Source: CAWAWP01 sp963841205 (GTDB lineage: Bacteria; Chloroflexota; Ktedonobacteria; Ktedonobacterales; JADMIN01). From it: a stretch of 64,000 nt of DNA. This document shows, in pieces, positions 8,568 to 16,655 of this stretch. A program made the position numbers and the translations under genes. Position 1 is the stretch's first letter. Every line of letters begins with the position of its first letter. The DNA is taken from the NCBI GenBank assembly GCA_963841205.1, contig CAWJCH010000015.1, positions 248,001 to 312,000 of the forward strand, given 5' to 3'. A model generated the notes under the pieces. It was not told the DNA's origin and searched no databases. It saw only the letters and a list, made by a program, of their open reading frames with translations.

Positions 8568-9062
8568 ATGCCGGAGACGTTGCCCGCCGCCGAGCGCGTG
8601 CGCGTCCGCCTGGACGTCAACGGGATCGCGCATGACCTCGATCTCGATCCTCGGCGGACGCTGCTGGACGCGCTGCGCGACGATATCGGCCTGACCGGCG
8701 CGAAGCCCGGCTGTCGCATGGGCAGCTGCGGCGCCTGCACGATCCTGTTGGACGGCGAGGCGGTCTATAGCTGTCTGCTGCTTGCCGTCGAGTGCGAGGG
8801 CCACACCATCGGCACCATCGAGGGCCTGGCGCAGGGCGAGGAGCTCGACGCGGTGCAGGCGGCGTTCATCGAGCACGACGCGCTGCAGTGCGGCTTCTGC
8901 ACGCCGGGGCAGGTGCTGGCGATGAAGGCGTTGCTCGATCGCAATCCGCATCCGAACGACGAGGAGATCGAGCGCGGCATGTCGGGGAATCTGTGCCGCT
9001 GCGGGGCGTATCCGAAGATCCTCGCCGCTGGCCGTGCCCTCGCCGCGCGGGCCGATCCGTAG
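8568..9062 (+). CDS. 2Fe-2S subunit of a xanthine-oxidase-family molybdoenzyme (PaoA/CoxS-like)
   Basis: 164 residues. It holds two [2Fe-2S] clusters that pass electrons from the molybdenum centre to FAD. The plant-ferredoxin-like cluster is CRMGSCGACTILLDGEAVYSC (C-x4-C-x2-C, then Cys after 11 residues); the helical cluster is CGFCTPG and CRCGAY. The length is normal (about 155-175). No Tat signal is visible, unlike Escherichia coli PaoA, so the complex may be cytoplasmic. It heads the three-gene set 8568-12485, all on the plus strand. The ribosome site is weak. Confidence 0.93.
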   Translation: MPETLPAAERVRVRLDVNGIAHDLDLDPRRTLLDALRDDIGLTGAKPGCRMGSCGACTILLDGEAVYSCLLLAVECEGHTIGTIEGLAQGEELDAVQAAFIEHDALQCGFCTPGQVLAMKALLDRNPHPNDEEIERGMSGNLCRCGAYPKILAAGRALAARADP

Positions 9063-9130
9063 TCCGCATGCCACGCCACGTCTACCCCACGTGCCGCCAT
9101 GTCTGACCCGCTGTAGCGAAGGACCACCCT

Positions 9131-11446
9131 ATGCCCATCCGCATCGTGACCACCCACCTCGAATTCGAGGGCGAGGTGTCGGAACAGCGCGTCGTGATGG
9201 AGGGCGAGGAGCCGCCTGCCTGGGGCGCGGATGCCGAACTTCAGGTCGTCGGCCAGCCGATCCCGCGCGTTGACGGGCGCGAGCGCGTCACCGGCGAGGC
9301 GGAGTATGCCTACGACGTGCGGCTGCCGGGGATGCTCACCGCCGTCGGGCTGCGCTCGCCGCATCCGCATGCGCGCGTCGTGGCGATCGATGTGGGTCGG
9401 GCAGAGGCGCTGGCCGGGGTGCGCACCGTGCTGCACCGCTTCAATACGGAGCTGGCGGACCCGTCGCGCGGCGGCAGGCCGGTCTTCGCCGAGGAGGTGC
9501 TGTATCAGGGCGATCTCGTCGCGCTGATCCTGGCCGAGCGGCGCGAGCAGGCCGAGGAGGCGCGGGGGCTGGTGCACGTCGAGTACGAGCCGCTGCCGTT
9601 CGTGGTGGACCCTGAGGATGCACTCGGCGAGCGGACCGCCCTCGTCGAGCAGGCGCGGCTGCACAATCGCATCTCCGACGATCCGCCGACGGTCTACGTG
9701 CGGGGCGATGTGGAGCGTGCGCTGGCGGAGTCCGACGTGAGGGTGGAGACGCGGTTTGAGACGCCGACGGCGCTGCACAATGCGCTGGAGCCGCACGGCG
9801 GGGTCGCGCGGTGGGATGGCCGCACGCTGACGCTGTGGAGCTCGACGCAAGACGTCTTCGGGGCGCGCCGCCAGGTCGCTAGCGCGCTCGGCTTGCAACA
9901 GAACCAGGTGCGGGTGTTGAAGCACTACATGGGCGGCGGCTTCGGCGCGAAGTTCGGCGCGCACTCCGCGGGCATCCTCGCCGCGTACGCCGCGCGTCGC
10001 TTCGGCGTGCCGGTGAAGTATCTGCTGAGCCGCGAAGAGGAAAACCTTACGGCGGGGAATCGCGGGGAGACGCGCCAGCACTACCGGCTGGGCGCTTCGC
10101 GCGTCGGCGCGCTGCAGGCGCTCGACCTGGTGACGGTGGACAACTGCGGCGCGCTGGGCACCTGGTTCCCCGCGATCGCGATGCCCGTCAAGGAACTGTA
10201 CCAGTGCGAGAACGTGCGTACGGAGGATCGCGGCGCGCGGACCAACCTGGGCACGTTCGCCTCGTTCCGCGCGCCGGGCACCGTCGAGGCGACGGCGGGC
10301 CTGGAGGTGGCGATCGACCAGCTCGCCAACGCGCTCGGTATGGACCCGCTGGAGTTTCGGCGCAAGAACTACGCGCCGCAGCACCAGGCGATGGGGCGCC
10401 CGTATGCGCGCAAGCTGCTCAATCGCGCGTATGACCTCGGCGCGGAGCATATCGGCTGGGCGACGCGCGACGCGGAGGAGCGGCGCTATCCGCAGGGGCG
10501 CGACGGCCACCTGCGGCGCGGCGTCGGCATGGCGAGCCAGATCTGGGGCGGCGACGGCGGTCCGCCCGCGCAGGCGGTGGCGAAGCTGCTGCCCGATGGC
10601 ACAGCGGTGATCATCACCGGCACCCAGGACATCGGCACCGGCACGCGGACGGTGCTGGCGCAGATCGCGGCGGAGGAGCTCGGTCTGCCGATCGAGCAGG
10701 TACGCGTGGAGCTGGGCGACACGGAGTTCGGCGTCTACTCGCCGCCCAGCGGCGGCAGTATGACGCTCGCTTCGGTCGGTCCCGCCGTGCGGATGGCCGC
10801 CGTGGAGGCGCGGAAAGACCTGCTGGAGGTGATCGGGCAGCTCGCGGAGGCGCCGGTGGACGCGCTGGAACTGCGCCAGGGGCGTGTGTTCTCGCGCGAG
10901 ACGGGACGTGAGATGGGCACGATCGGCTCGTTCCTGGAGCAACTGGACGGGCACGAGATCAGCGCGAAGGGCATGCGCGGCCCCAACGCCGAGGATGTGA
11001 CGGTTCGCACCTTCGGGGCGCAGTTCGCCGAGGTGGAGGTCGACATCGGCACCGGGCGCGTGCGGGTGCTGCGCATCGTCGCGGTCCACGACTGCGGGCG
11101 CATCGTCAACCCGCTGACGTTCAGCAGCCAGATTGAGGGCGGCATCTTGCAGGGACTCGGCTTCGCGCTCACCGAGCAGCGCGTGGTGGACCGGCGACTG
11201 GGCGTCGTGCTCAACGCGAACCTGGAGGATTACAAGGTGTCGACGATCCGCGACGTGCCGGAGATCGAGATCGTGCTGATGGACGAGGCCAACGTCCGCG
11301 CGAACACGCTCGGGTCGCTCGGCGCGGGCGAGCCGCCGATCATCCCGACGCCGGGAGCCATCGCCAACGCCGTCATGCACGCGCTTAGTCGGCCCGTCAC
11401 GGCGCTGCCGCTGACGCCCGCGCGCGTCTTCGAGATGTTGAGGTAA
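9131..11446 (+). CDS. Molybdopterin-binding catalytic subunit (xanthine dehydrogenase/aldehyde oxidoreductase family)
   Basis: 771 residues, the usual length. The N-terminal hammerhead domain begins VVGQPIPRVDGRERVTGEAEYAYDV. The cofactor-binding region includes MGGGFGAKFG, the segment TFASFRAPGTVEA and the late GAGEPPIIPTPGAIANAV motif, which carries the catalytic Glu. The CO-dehydrogenase loop with its Cys (C-S-F-R) is absent: the equivalent reads A-S-F-R, so CO is not the likely substrate. Family members hydroxylate aldehydes or N-heterocycles at a Mo-dithiolene-sulfido centre using water oxygen. The stop is 4 bases before the start of the FAD subunit, which supports translation as one operon. 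Confidence 0.93.
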   Translation: MPIRIVTTHLEFEGEVSEQRVVMEGEEPPAWGADAELQVVGQPIPRVDGRERVTGEAEYAYDVRLPGMLTAVGLRSPHPHARVVAIDVGRAEALAGVRTVLHRFNTELADPSRGGRPVFAEEVLYQGDLVALILAERREQAEEARGLVHVEYEPLPFVVDPEDALGERTALVEQARLHNRISDDPPTVYVRGDVERALAESDVRVETRFETPTALHNALEPHGGVARWDGRTLTLWSSTQDVFGARRQVASALGLQQNQVRVLKHYMGGGFGAKFGAHSAGILAAYAARRFGVPVKYLLSREEENLTAGNRGETRQHYRLGASRVGALQALDLVTVDNCGALGTWFPAIAMPVKELYQCENVRTEDRGARTNLGTFASFRAPGTVEATAGLEVAIDQLANALGMDPLEFRRKNYAPQHQAMGRPYARKLLNRAYDLGAEHIGWATRDAEERRYPQGRDGHLRRGVGMASQIWGGDGGPPAQAVAKLLPDGTAVIITGTQDIGTGTRTVLAQIAAEELGLPIEQVRVELGDTEFGVYSPPSGGSMTLASVGPAVRMAAVEARKDLLEVIGQLAEAPVDALELRQGRVFSRETGREMGTIGSFLEQLDGHEISAKGMRGPNAEDVTVRTFGAQFAEVEVDIGTGRVRVLRIVAVHDCGRIVNPLTFSSQIEGGILQGLGFALTEQRVVDRRLGVVLNANLEDYKVSTIRDVPEIEIVLMDEANVRANTLGSLGAGEPPIIPTPGAIANAVMHALSRPVTALPLTPARVFEMLR

Positions 11447-11450
11447 ATAC

Positions 11451-12485
11451 ATGCGCACCTTCGAACACGTCACGGCGGTGAGCGCACGCGAGGCGATCTC
11501 GTCGCTCGGCGGGGGCGCGGGCGACGCGCGGATCGTGGCGGGCGGCACGGATCTGCTGCCGTTGATGAACGCGGACCTGGTCGCGCCGAGCCGGCTGATC
11601 GATCTCAAGCCGGCGAACGAGCTGCGCTATCTGCGCTTCGCGGACGACGGCACGCTGCGGATCGGCGCGCTGGCGACGCTGGCCGAGGTCGAGCGGAACG
11701 CGGAGATGCATGCGCGCCTGCCGCTGCTCGTGCAGGCGGCGCGCGAGGCGGCGACGCCCCAACTGCGCAACATGGCGACGATGGGCGGCAATCTGCTGCA
11801 ACGCCCACGCTGCTGGTACTATCGCGGCGGGCACGATTGCTGGCTGCGCGGCGGCGCCGAGTGCTTCGCGCGTGAGGGGGAGAACGAGCACCACGCGATC
11901 TTCGAGCAGGGTCCCTGCGTCGCGGTGCATCCCTCGGATCTGGCGCCCGCCCTGATCGCACTCGACGCCACCGTCGAGTTGGACGGCCCACGCGGCGCGC
12001 GCACGCTGCCCGTCGCGGATTTCTTGGCGCCGCCGAGCGAGGGGCGACGGATCGAGCATGTGTTGCAGGCAGGCGAGTTGGTCACAGCGATCCAGGTGCC
12101 GGCGCAGCCAGACGGGTCGCGCGGAGTGTACTTGAAGATGATGGAGCGGCAGGCGTGGGCCTTCGCGCTGGTCAGCGTGGCGGCGCAGGTAAGCCTGCGC
12201 GGTGGGGCGGTCGAGCGGGCGCGCGTCGTGCTGGGCGGCGTCGCCAACACGCCGATCCGCGCTACGGCAGCCGAGGCGGCGCTGGAGGGGCACGCGTTCA
12301 CCGGCGAGCGCGCCGCGAACGCCGCCGCGTTGGCCGTCGAGGGTGCGGCGCCGCTCCGGCAGAACGCGTACAAGGTGGCGATGGCCCGCGAGTTGGTGCG
12401 GCGTGCGCTCGTGCAGTGCGCTGAAGTAGGCGAGGGCGGTGTTGCATGGGGCAAGGGCGGCGCGCGTCGTCGAGCGGGTCGCTGA
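11451..12485 (+). CDS. FAD-binding subunit with an extra 4Fe-4S motif (PaoB/YagS-like); C-terminus altered by repeat DNA
   Basis: 344 residues. The FAD site is the IVAGGTDLLPLM loop and the TMGGNLLQRPRC segment. Between them and the C-terminal domain are four Cys (121, 130, 138, 156) in QRPRCWYYRGGHDC...CF...NEHHAIFEQGPCVAVHPSD, the same arrangement as the [4Fe-4S] insert of E. coli PaoB/YagS. This points to a PaoABC-type aldehyde oxidoreductase rather than a CO dehydrogenase. The gene order here is S-L-M, whereas E. coli has S-M-L. The natural end is near ARELVRRALVQCA; the last ~18 residues (from 12426 on) are encoded by the left copy of a 99-bp direct repeat, so the tail was replaced when repeat/IS DNA arrived. 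Confidence 0.9.
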   Translation: MRTFEHVTAVSAREAISSLGGGAGDARIVAGGTDLLPLMNADLVAPSRLIDLKPANELRYLRFADDGTLRIGALATLAEVERNAEMHARLPLLVQAAREAATPQLRNMATMGGNLLQRPRCWYYRGGHDCWLRGGAECFAREGENEHHAIFEQGPCVAVHPSDLAPALIALDATVELDGPRGARTLPVADFLAPPSEGRRIEHVLQAGELVTAIQVPAQPDGSRGVYLKMMERQAWAFALVSVAAQVSLRGGAVERARVVLGGVANTPIRATAAEAALEGHAFTGERAANAAALAVEGAAPLRQNAYKVAMARELVRRALVQCAEVGEGGVAWGKGGARRRAGR

Positions 12486-12524
12486 CGCGCGTCGGGCTTG
12501 CGGACAGCGCTTCGCTGCCGCCTG
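12426..12524. repeat. 99-bp direct repeat, copy A
   Basis: This matches 12907-13005 with about five differences. It starts within the last codons of the FAD-subunit gene and ends at the broken edge of the second TnpB remnant. Confidence 0.9.
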
Positions 12525-12880
12525 CCCGTGCTTGCGCACGTGCCGGCATGCGTCCACCGCCTCGCAGAACGCACCGATGCGCTGCTGGGTGCTTTGCGCG
12601 GAGAGGCCGGGGTACCGCCCCTTGGCCCACCGCTGCCAGCGCGCTTTGCTCGGCCAGCGCCAGCCAAGCCGCCGGATGCGGTGGTGGCGTACCACCAGAT
12701 CGCCCCACAGCCGCGCCGCCGCTTTGCGGCTCGCCGTGAAGGTGGCCCATTCGGTGGTCGTCCGCGGATGCCACGCGAGTTCTATCGTGCGATAGCTCCT
12801 ACAGGCAGTCGAGCAACCAGGTGTTCAACCGTCCAGCGTTGTCGCCTGCGGGCGGCCCGGCTTTCACCCCCATGCCTGAA
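12525..12880 (-). pseudogene. Second TnpB remnant (N-terminus and left end only)
   Basis: On the minus strand, from about 12805 downward, it reads TIELAWHPRTTTEWATFTAS, then RKAAARLWGDLVVRHH, RWPSKARWQRWAKG and YPGLSAQS, closely matching the copy at 6386. It stops after about 90 codons, at RKHGQ, where the 99-bp repeat begins. No RuvC motif or zinc ribbon remains. 12844-12878 carries the 35-bp left-end sequence shared with 5529-5563. Unlike the first copy, no ISAs1 sequence lies between left end and TnpB start, which shows the ancestral arrangement. Confidence 0.8.
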
Positions 12881-12906
12881 GGCAAGGGCCCTCAGCCGGG
12901 GTTTCG

Positions 12907-13005
12907 GTAGGCGAGGGCGGTGTTGCATGGGGCATGGGCGGCGCGCGTCGTCGAGCGGGTCGCTGACGCGCGTCGGGGTTGCGGACAACGCTTCGATGCC
13001 GGCTG
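12907..13005. repeat. 99-bp direct repeat, copy B
   Basis: The second copy of the repeat at 12426-12524, in the same orientation. It ends at the base before the stop codon of the PsiE-like gene. The two copies flank a 382-bp TnpB fragment. IS605-type elements do not make long target duplications, so this reflects recombination or an earlier tandem duplication. Confidence 0.9.
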
Positions 13006-13635
13006 TTATTTGACGGGGACTGTCGCAGCGGCGAACGGGGGCGTAACCGCCTCGGGCTTCGCAGTATCGACCTCGATTGAATCTGCGGCGCTATCTTCAG
13101 CATATACGTCATCGGAGGGGAGGTCGGCGGCGCTGCCGAGGACGCGGATGGTCACGCCGAGGATGATGATCACCGCGGCATCCACGCCAAGCTCGATCAT
13201 CGCGTTGGTGAACTCGGCGCCGGAGAGCTGCCCGCCCTGAATCGAGAGGCGGGCGCCGATGGAGAGGATGCCCCGCGTGGCCGAGATGATGCCGATGAAA
13301 AGGAAGGGCTTGACCGAGGTATCGCCGCGCTCCAGATAGGATCGTACGGTGCCGAGCACCTCCATGATGATCAAGACTAAGAGCAGGTCGCTGACGAAGG
13401 TGAGCACATTTTGCACCTGCTGCGGGCCATCGAGCGGATTGCTCACGCCGAAATTCGCTAAGAGGTGAGCTATGCTGTAGGCCAGAGCCAGCAATGCCGC
13501 ACCGACGAATGCGAGGCCCACCGCCGCGTAGACGATGGTATCCAGTCCGTCGAGGAGGCGCAGGCTCCAGCGGCGCAGCGGATTCGATATCTGCGCATAG
13601 GCCGTCTTCGTTCGGAGACCACGAGGCGAAGGCAT
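13006..13635 (-). CDS. PsiE-like (phosphate-starvation-inducible family) membrane protein
   Basis: 209 residues from the ATG at 13635, which has AAGGAG 10 bases upstream; a TTG 30 bases earlier lacks a ribosome site. Four hydrophobic helices can be seen at about 33-57, 76-97, 110-128 and 146-166, with EVLGTVRSYLERG and FLFIGIISATRGIL between, as in the PsiE family. The acidic C-terminal tail (DDVYAEDSAADSIEVD) is cytoplasmic and probably disordered. Despite the family name, biochemical function is unknown. A perfect palindrome overlaps its probable -10 box (13703-13720). The gene is divergent from the IPP isomerase gene. Confidence 0.75.
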   Translation of the reverse strand: MPSPRGLRTKTAYAQISNPLRRWSLRLLDGLDTIVYAAVGLAFVGAALLALAYSIAHLLANFGVSNPLDGPQQVQNVLTFVSDLLLVLIIMEVLGTVRSYLERGDTSVKPFLFIGIISATRGILSIGARLSIQGGQLSGAEFTNAMIELGVDAAVIIILGVTIRVLGSAADLPSDDVYAEDSAADSIEVDTAKPEAVTPPFAAATVPVK

Positions 13636-13702
13636 GGTGAAGATGCTCCTTGCGATGTCGTACAAACGCGGCTGAGAGGCCGCCGGTGCTGGTCGACCGA
13701 CG

Positions 13703-13720
13703 AGTGTGAGTCACACTATA
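13703..13720 (-). promoter_or_regulatory. Operator-like palindrome over the PsiE-like gene's -10 box
   Basis: AGTGTGA-G-TCACACT (13703-13717) is a perfect 7+7 inverted repeat. On the minus strand it overlaps TATAGT (13720..13715), a good -10 hexamer about 80 bases before the start codon; the -35 region is weak. A repressor or activator site is inferred. The rest of the 331-base gap (13636-13966) shows nothing else I can support. Confidence 0.45.
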
Positions 13721-13966
13721 GCAAGCGCCCACAGGAAAGCATACGGCCACTCCGCAAGGGCCACTTGTCCCGCGTCAAAGAAGAGGGGCGACCGAGGCGC
13801 GTCCTGTGTGATTCAATTGGGTTCACGTTTTCCCTCTCGCCCAGGCGCCGGTGGGGAGCGCGGCGCTGAAGCGTCGGAGAACGGGGGCGCCGATTGCAGT
13901 CCGCTGGGTGAGCGGTGATTGTGGCGCTGGATGTCGTGAGGCGAAGCGCTTCGTGGGAGGTGGCCC

Positions 13967-15106
13967 GTGGCCGAGGAAATGCGCCAGCGCAAGATGGAGC
14001 ATGTCGCGCTCTCGCTGCAGCACGACATCGCCGCGCCACAGTCGGCGTCGTGGGCGGACGTGCGGCTCGTGCATCGGGCGCTGCCCGAAGTGGACCTCGA
14101 CGAGGTCGATCTGGCGACGGAGTTCCTCGGCTGCCGACTGCGCGCGCCGCTGGTGATCTCCTCGATGACCGGCGGGCATCCGGACGTGGCGGAGATCAAT
14201 GGGCGGCTCGCCGCGCTGGCGGAGGAATTCGGGCTGGCGATGGGCGTGGGGAGCCAGCGAGCGGCCCTGGTCAATCCCGAGCTGGAGGGGTCGTATCGCA
14301 TCGTGCGTGACCGTGCGCCGCACGCCTTCTTGCTGGCCAACGTCGGCGCGCCGCAGCTAATCCCGCAGGCGCGGCATCGCGCGTTCACCGTCGAAGACGT
14401 GCGCCGCGCGGTGGAGATGATCGGGGCGAACGCACTGGCGCTGCACCTGAACTTCTTGCAGGAGGCGGCGCAGCCGGAGGGAGACCGCCGCGCGAAGGGA
14501 TGCCTCGCCGCGCTGGCAGGGGTGGCCGGTGAGATCGGGGTGCCCGTAGTCGCCAAGGAGACCGGCGCGGGGGTAGGCTTCGAGGCGGCGCAGGCGTTCG
14601 TCACCGCCGGCGCGTCGGCGATCGACGTTGGGGGGGCGGGCGGCAGTAGCATGGCGGCGATGGAGACGTTGCGCGCGGAGAGGCGTGGCGACGACTCCAC
14701 TGCGGCGTTAGGCAGGCTTTTCCGCGATTGGGGCATCCCCACGCCGATCGCGGTGGTCGAGACGCGCGCTGCCGCGCCAGAGCTGCCGGTGATCGCGACG
14801 GGGGGCATCCGCAGCGGGCTCGATGCCGCGCGCGCGCTGGCGCTGGGCGCGACCGTGGTGGCCGTCGGCTATCCCTTCCTCCAGGCCGCCAGCGAAGGCG
14901 AGGCGGCGCTGCGTACGTATCTCGCGCAGTTCCTCGGCGAGCTGCGCGTCGCCATGCAGCTGACCGGCGCGGGGCGCGTCGAGGCGCTGCGCGAGGTCCC
15001 GGCGGTGGTGACGGGGGCGACACGCGAATGGCTGGACCTGCGCGGTTTCGAGGGCGAGCTGCGCGCGCTGGCCCGCCGCGGACGCGCGCAGGGGGGCGCG
15101 GCGTAG
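13967..15106 (+). CDS. fni: Type 2 isopentenyl-diphosphate delta-isomerase (FMN-dependent)
   Basis: 379 residues from the GTG at 13967 (GGGAGG 6-7 bases upstream). It interconverts IPP and DMAPP using reduced FMN. Family marks: an N-terminal RKMEHVALSL, ISSMTGGHPDVAEIN, AMGVGSQRAAL, ANVGAPQ, the HLNFLQE motif with the acid/base Gln and metal-binding Glu, VVAKETGAGVG, and FMN phosphate-binding stretches DVGGAGGSS and IATGGIRSGLDAARALALGA. The TIM-barrel order is complete. Type 2 enzymes replace type 1 in many Firmicutes, Chloroflexota and Archaea. No other isoprenoid gene adjoins. Confidence 0.95.
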   Translation: MAEEMRQRKMEHVALSLQHDIAAPQSASWADVRLVHRALPEVDLDEVDLATEFLGCRLRAPLVISSMTGGHPDVAEINGRLAALAEEFGLAMGVGSQRAALVNPELEGSYRIVRDRAPHAFLLANVGAPQLIPQARHRAFTVEDVRRAVEMIGANALALHLNFLQEAAQPEGDRRAKGCLAALAGVAGEIGVPVVAKETGAGVGFEAAQAFVTAGASAIDVGGAGGSSMAAMETLRAERRGDDSTAALGRLFRDWGIPTPIAVVETRAAAPELPVIATGGIRSGLDAARALALGATVVAVGYPFLQAASEGEAALRTYLAQFLGELRVAMQLTGAGRVEALREVPAVVTGATREWLDLRGFEGELRALARRGRAQGGAA

Positions 15107-15108
15107 AG

Positions 15109-15150
15109 GGGAGCGTGCGGCACGCTTCAACGCCCCCCGGTACTTTTTTC
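15109..15150 (+). terminator. Possible terminator after fni
   Basis: AGCGTG-cgg-CACGCT (15112-15126) follows the fni stop, and a run of six T occurs at 15144-15149. The T-run is about 18 bases from the stem, so the fit is imperfect. Confidence 0.35.
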
Positions 15151-15510
15151 GCCGCGCTGTAGGCATTCCCACCAGACATAAGGTATACTCAATTGTGCCG
15201 GCTCATGGATGCCGGTTCGCCCAGCGAAGGACGCATGGGGACGTTTCCTGTAGGGATGGCAAGTGCAGGGACTGCGCGACCGAGCGATGCGTCCCCGCGC
15301 CACCTCCGCTACGAAGTGCGATGCACGAGACGTGGGGCTGCCCCCAGGATCAAGGCTCTTCCGCGGTCGCGGGCTGGTGCGGGCGGGCGATTCCCCGATC
15401 TGCCGGTGGTGCGGCGCGGCGGGAACCATTCTTGCAGTGGTGTCCAGCATATTCCGGCTGCGACCTGCGGCGGGATGTGCCAGTTTGGGGTGTGCAAGGA
15501 GTGGTTGACT
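15151..15510. other. 360-base region without a confident gene
   Basis: A TATACT box lies at 15184-15189 but lacks a good -35. The rest is open in two plus frames, one of them continuous with the gene at 15511, but lacks a ribosome site at any early start. One frame is Cys-rich near its end (TCGGMCQFGVCKEW). It could be a leader, a structured RNA or a degraded reading frame. Confidence 0.4.
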
Positions 15511-15756
15511 ATGAGCATGTTACGAGTGCTCTCACGCAGTGGTGACGATCGTTATACCTGGACCCGCGCGTCGGCGACCACCGCCACCGACGAGTCCGAT
15601 GCTGCAGTGCGCGAGGCCGAGCGCATCTTCGCCGAGCAGCGTTCTCGCGGCGCGACGGCGGTTCGCAAGGCGCCGGGGAAGGCCGCCGAGCGCATCGACA
15701 CCTTCGACCCCGAGGCCGAGGAGATCGTGATGATCCCGCGAGTCATCGGAGGCTGA
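15511..15756 (+). CDS. Small conserved-looking protein of unknown function
   Basis: 81 residues, not recognised. The ATG at 15511 has AAGGAG 9 bases upstream, which decides this start over the open frame before it. It is hydrophilic: an acidic/Ala-rich helix (ESDAAVREAERIFAEQRSRG) is followed by AERIDTFDPEAEEIVMIPRVIGG, a short acidic strand-rich end. No Cys, no membrane segment. It lies 11 bases before the next gene, so the two are likely co-translated. Confidence 0.6.
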   Translation: MSMLRVLSRSGDDRYTWTRASATTATDESDAAVREAERIFAEQRSRGATAVRKAPGKAAERIDTFDPEAEEIVMIPRVIGG

Positions 15757-15767
15757 GACGCCGGCCT

Positions 15768-16217
15768 ATGCAAGACTTCTTCCACGCGGGTGTGATGCTG
15801 GTCATCATGCTCACGGCGACGACCAGCCTGATCGTGCGCGCGTCGGAGTGGCCGGCAACCAGCGCACGACTCTGGCCGTGGCTCCGCCTGCAACGGTGGT
15901 GGCCGGTCGCCGCGGATCACCGGGCCGAGACGCTGCTGCGTAGCTCGCTCACGCACGAGGAGTACCATTCGCTGCGGACGCGCGCCTACCTCGAAGTACC
16001 GAGTCCGAGCTATGCAGCCCGCGTCTATCGCATCCCGCGCGGCCCCGGGCAGGTGGGCGTCTATGAGAGTGGGCGCATCACCGAGCGGCTCTGTCTGCAA
16101 CCGTTGGAGTCGCTGCCAGAGGCCGACGTCGTGCTGATGCACAAGCTGCTGATCGAGGCGGATGAGTCGCGTTATCTGGCCACCGCCAATCACTTCCCTC
16201 GCACCGTCTGGCGCTAG
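15768..16217 (+). CDS. Unknown protein with an N-terminal membrane anchor
   Basis: 149 residues, not recognised. Residues ~5-26 are hydrophobic (FHAGVMLVIMLTATTSLIV) and could anchor the protein. The remainder is soluble and folded in character: LRLQRWWPVAADHRAETLLR, SLTHEEYHSLRTRAYLEVPSP, VYRIPRGPGQVGVYESGRI and LPEADVVLMHKLLIEADESRYL. It follows the 81-residue gene by 11 bases and ends at a GC hairpin (16246-16275). A structural or envelope-associated role is only a guess. Confidence 0.6.
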   Translation: MQDFFHAGVMLVIMLTATTSLIVRASEWPATSARLWPWLRLQRWWPVAADHRAETLLRSSLTHEEYHSLRTRAYLEVPSPSYAARVYRIPRGPGQVGVYESGRITERLCLQPLESLPEADVVLMHKLLIEADESRYLATANHFPRTVWR

Positions 16218-16245
16218 GTCGGTGTCAGTGGCGTGGTGACAGGTG

Positions 16246-16275
16246 GGAGGCGCTTCGGGTTCGCCCGGCGCCTCC
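16246..16275 (+). terminator. GC-rich hairpin after the 15768 gene
   Basis: GGAGGCGC and GCGCCTCC (8-bp perfect arms) close a 14-base loop 29 bases after the stop codon. There is no T-run. Confidence 0.4.
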
Positions 16276-16321
16276 TCCGCGTGTTCGGCGACCTGCCGAA
16301 ACGTCTCGCGTGAAGGAACCG

Positions 16322-16366
16322 AAGACGGCTCGACACCACACGCGTGGCAGGTCGGGCCGTCTTTCT
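16322..16366 (+). terminator. Hairpin with TTTCT in the leuS upstream region
   Basis: AAGACGGCTCGAC (16322-16334) pairs with GTCGGGCCGTCTT (16351-16363), 13 bp with one wobble, followed by TCT. It could end upstream transcription or be a leader terminator for leuS, 290 bases downstream. The T-box core was looked for in 16364-16655 and not found; a TACAAT box is present there at about 16525. Confidence 0.5.
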
Positions 16367-16655
16367 GCGTGGCCTTCGATGGGAACGACGGAGCCAACTA
16401 CGTCCACCACCCGCGAGCAGCTCCGCTGATCGTCGCGTCTCATCAGCGTAGGTCAGACGCGATAGCGGCGTGGCCCCCAACGCACGCCTATGCGCTGCCC
16501 GCCGCCAGTTTGCCATCGTGCGGTACAATGAGAGGCCGAGAGCGACTTCGAGGCTGCGCACGGCGACAGCGCCACTCGCGGAGCGGGGAACCCGCAGCAG
16601 ATCGCTCCCGGCCCGCGGCTGCAAGCGCCAGCCACTCAATAAGGATGCCTGTTCT

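Noticed and set aside
8765..11608. A 947-codon open frame on the minus strand
   Set aside because: It runs opposite the molybdoenzyme large subunit; its protein is Arg/Ala/His-rich with no motif. A GC-bias shadow.
8568..12485. Carbon monoxide dehydrogenase (CoxSLM)
   Set aside because: The large subunit lacks the Cys of the CSFR loop and the FAD subunit has a PaoB-type 4Fe-4S insert.
16218..16655. T-box leader for leuS
   Set aside because: The conserved T-box core was searched for by eye and not found; only generic hairpins are present.
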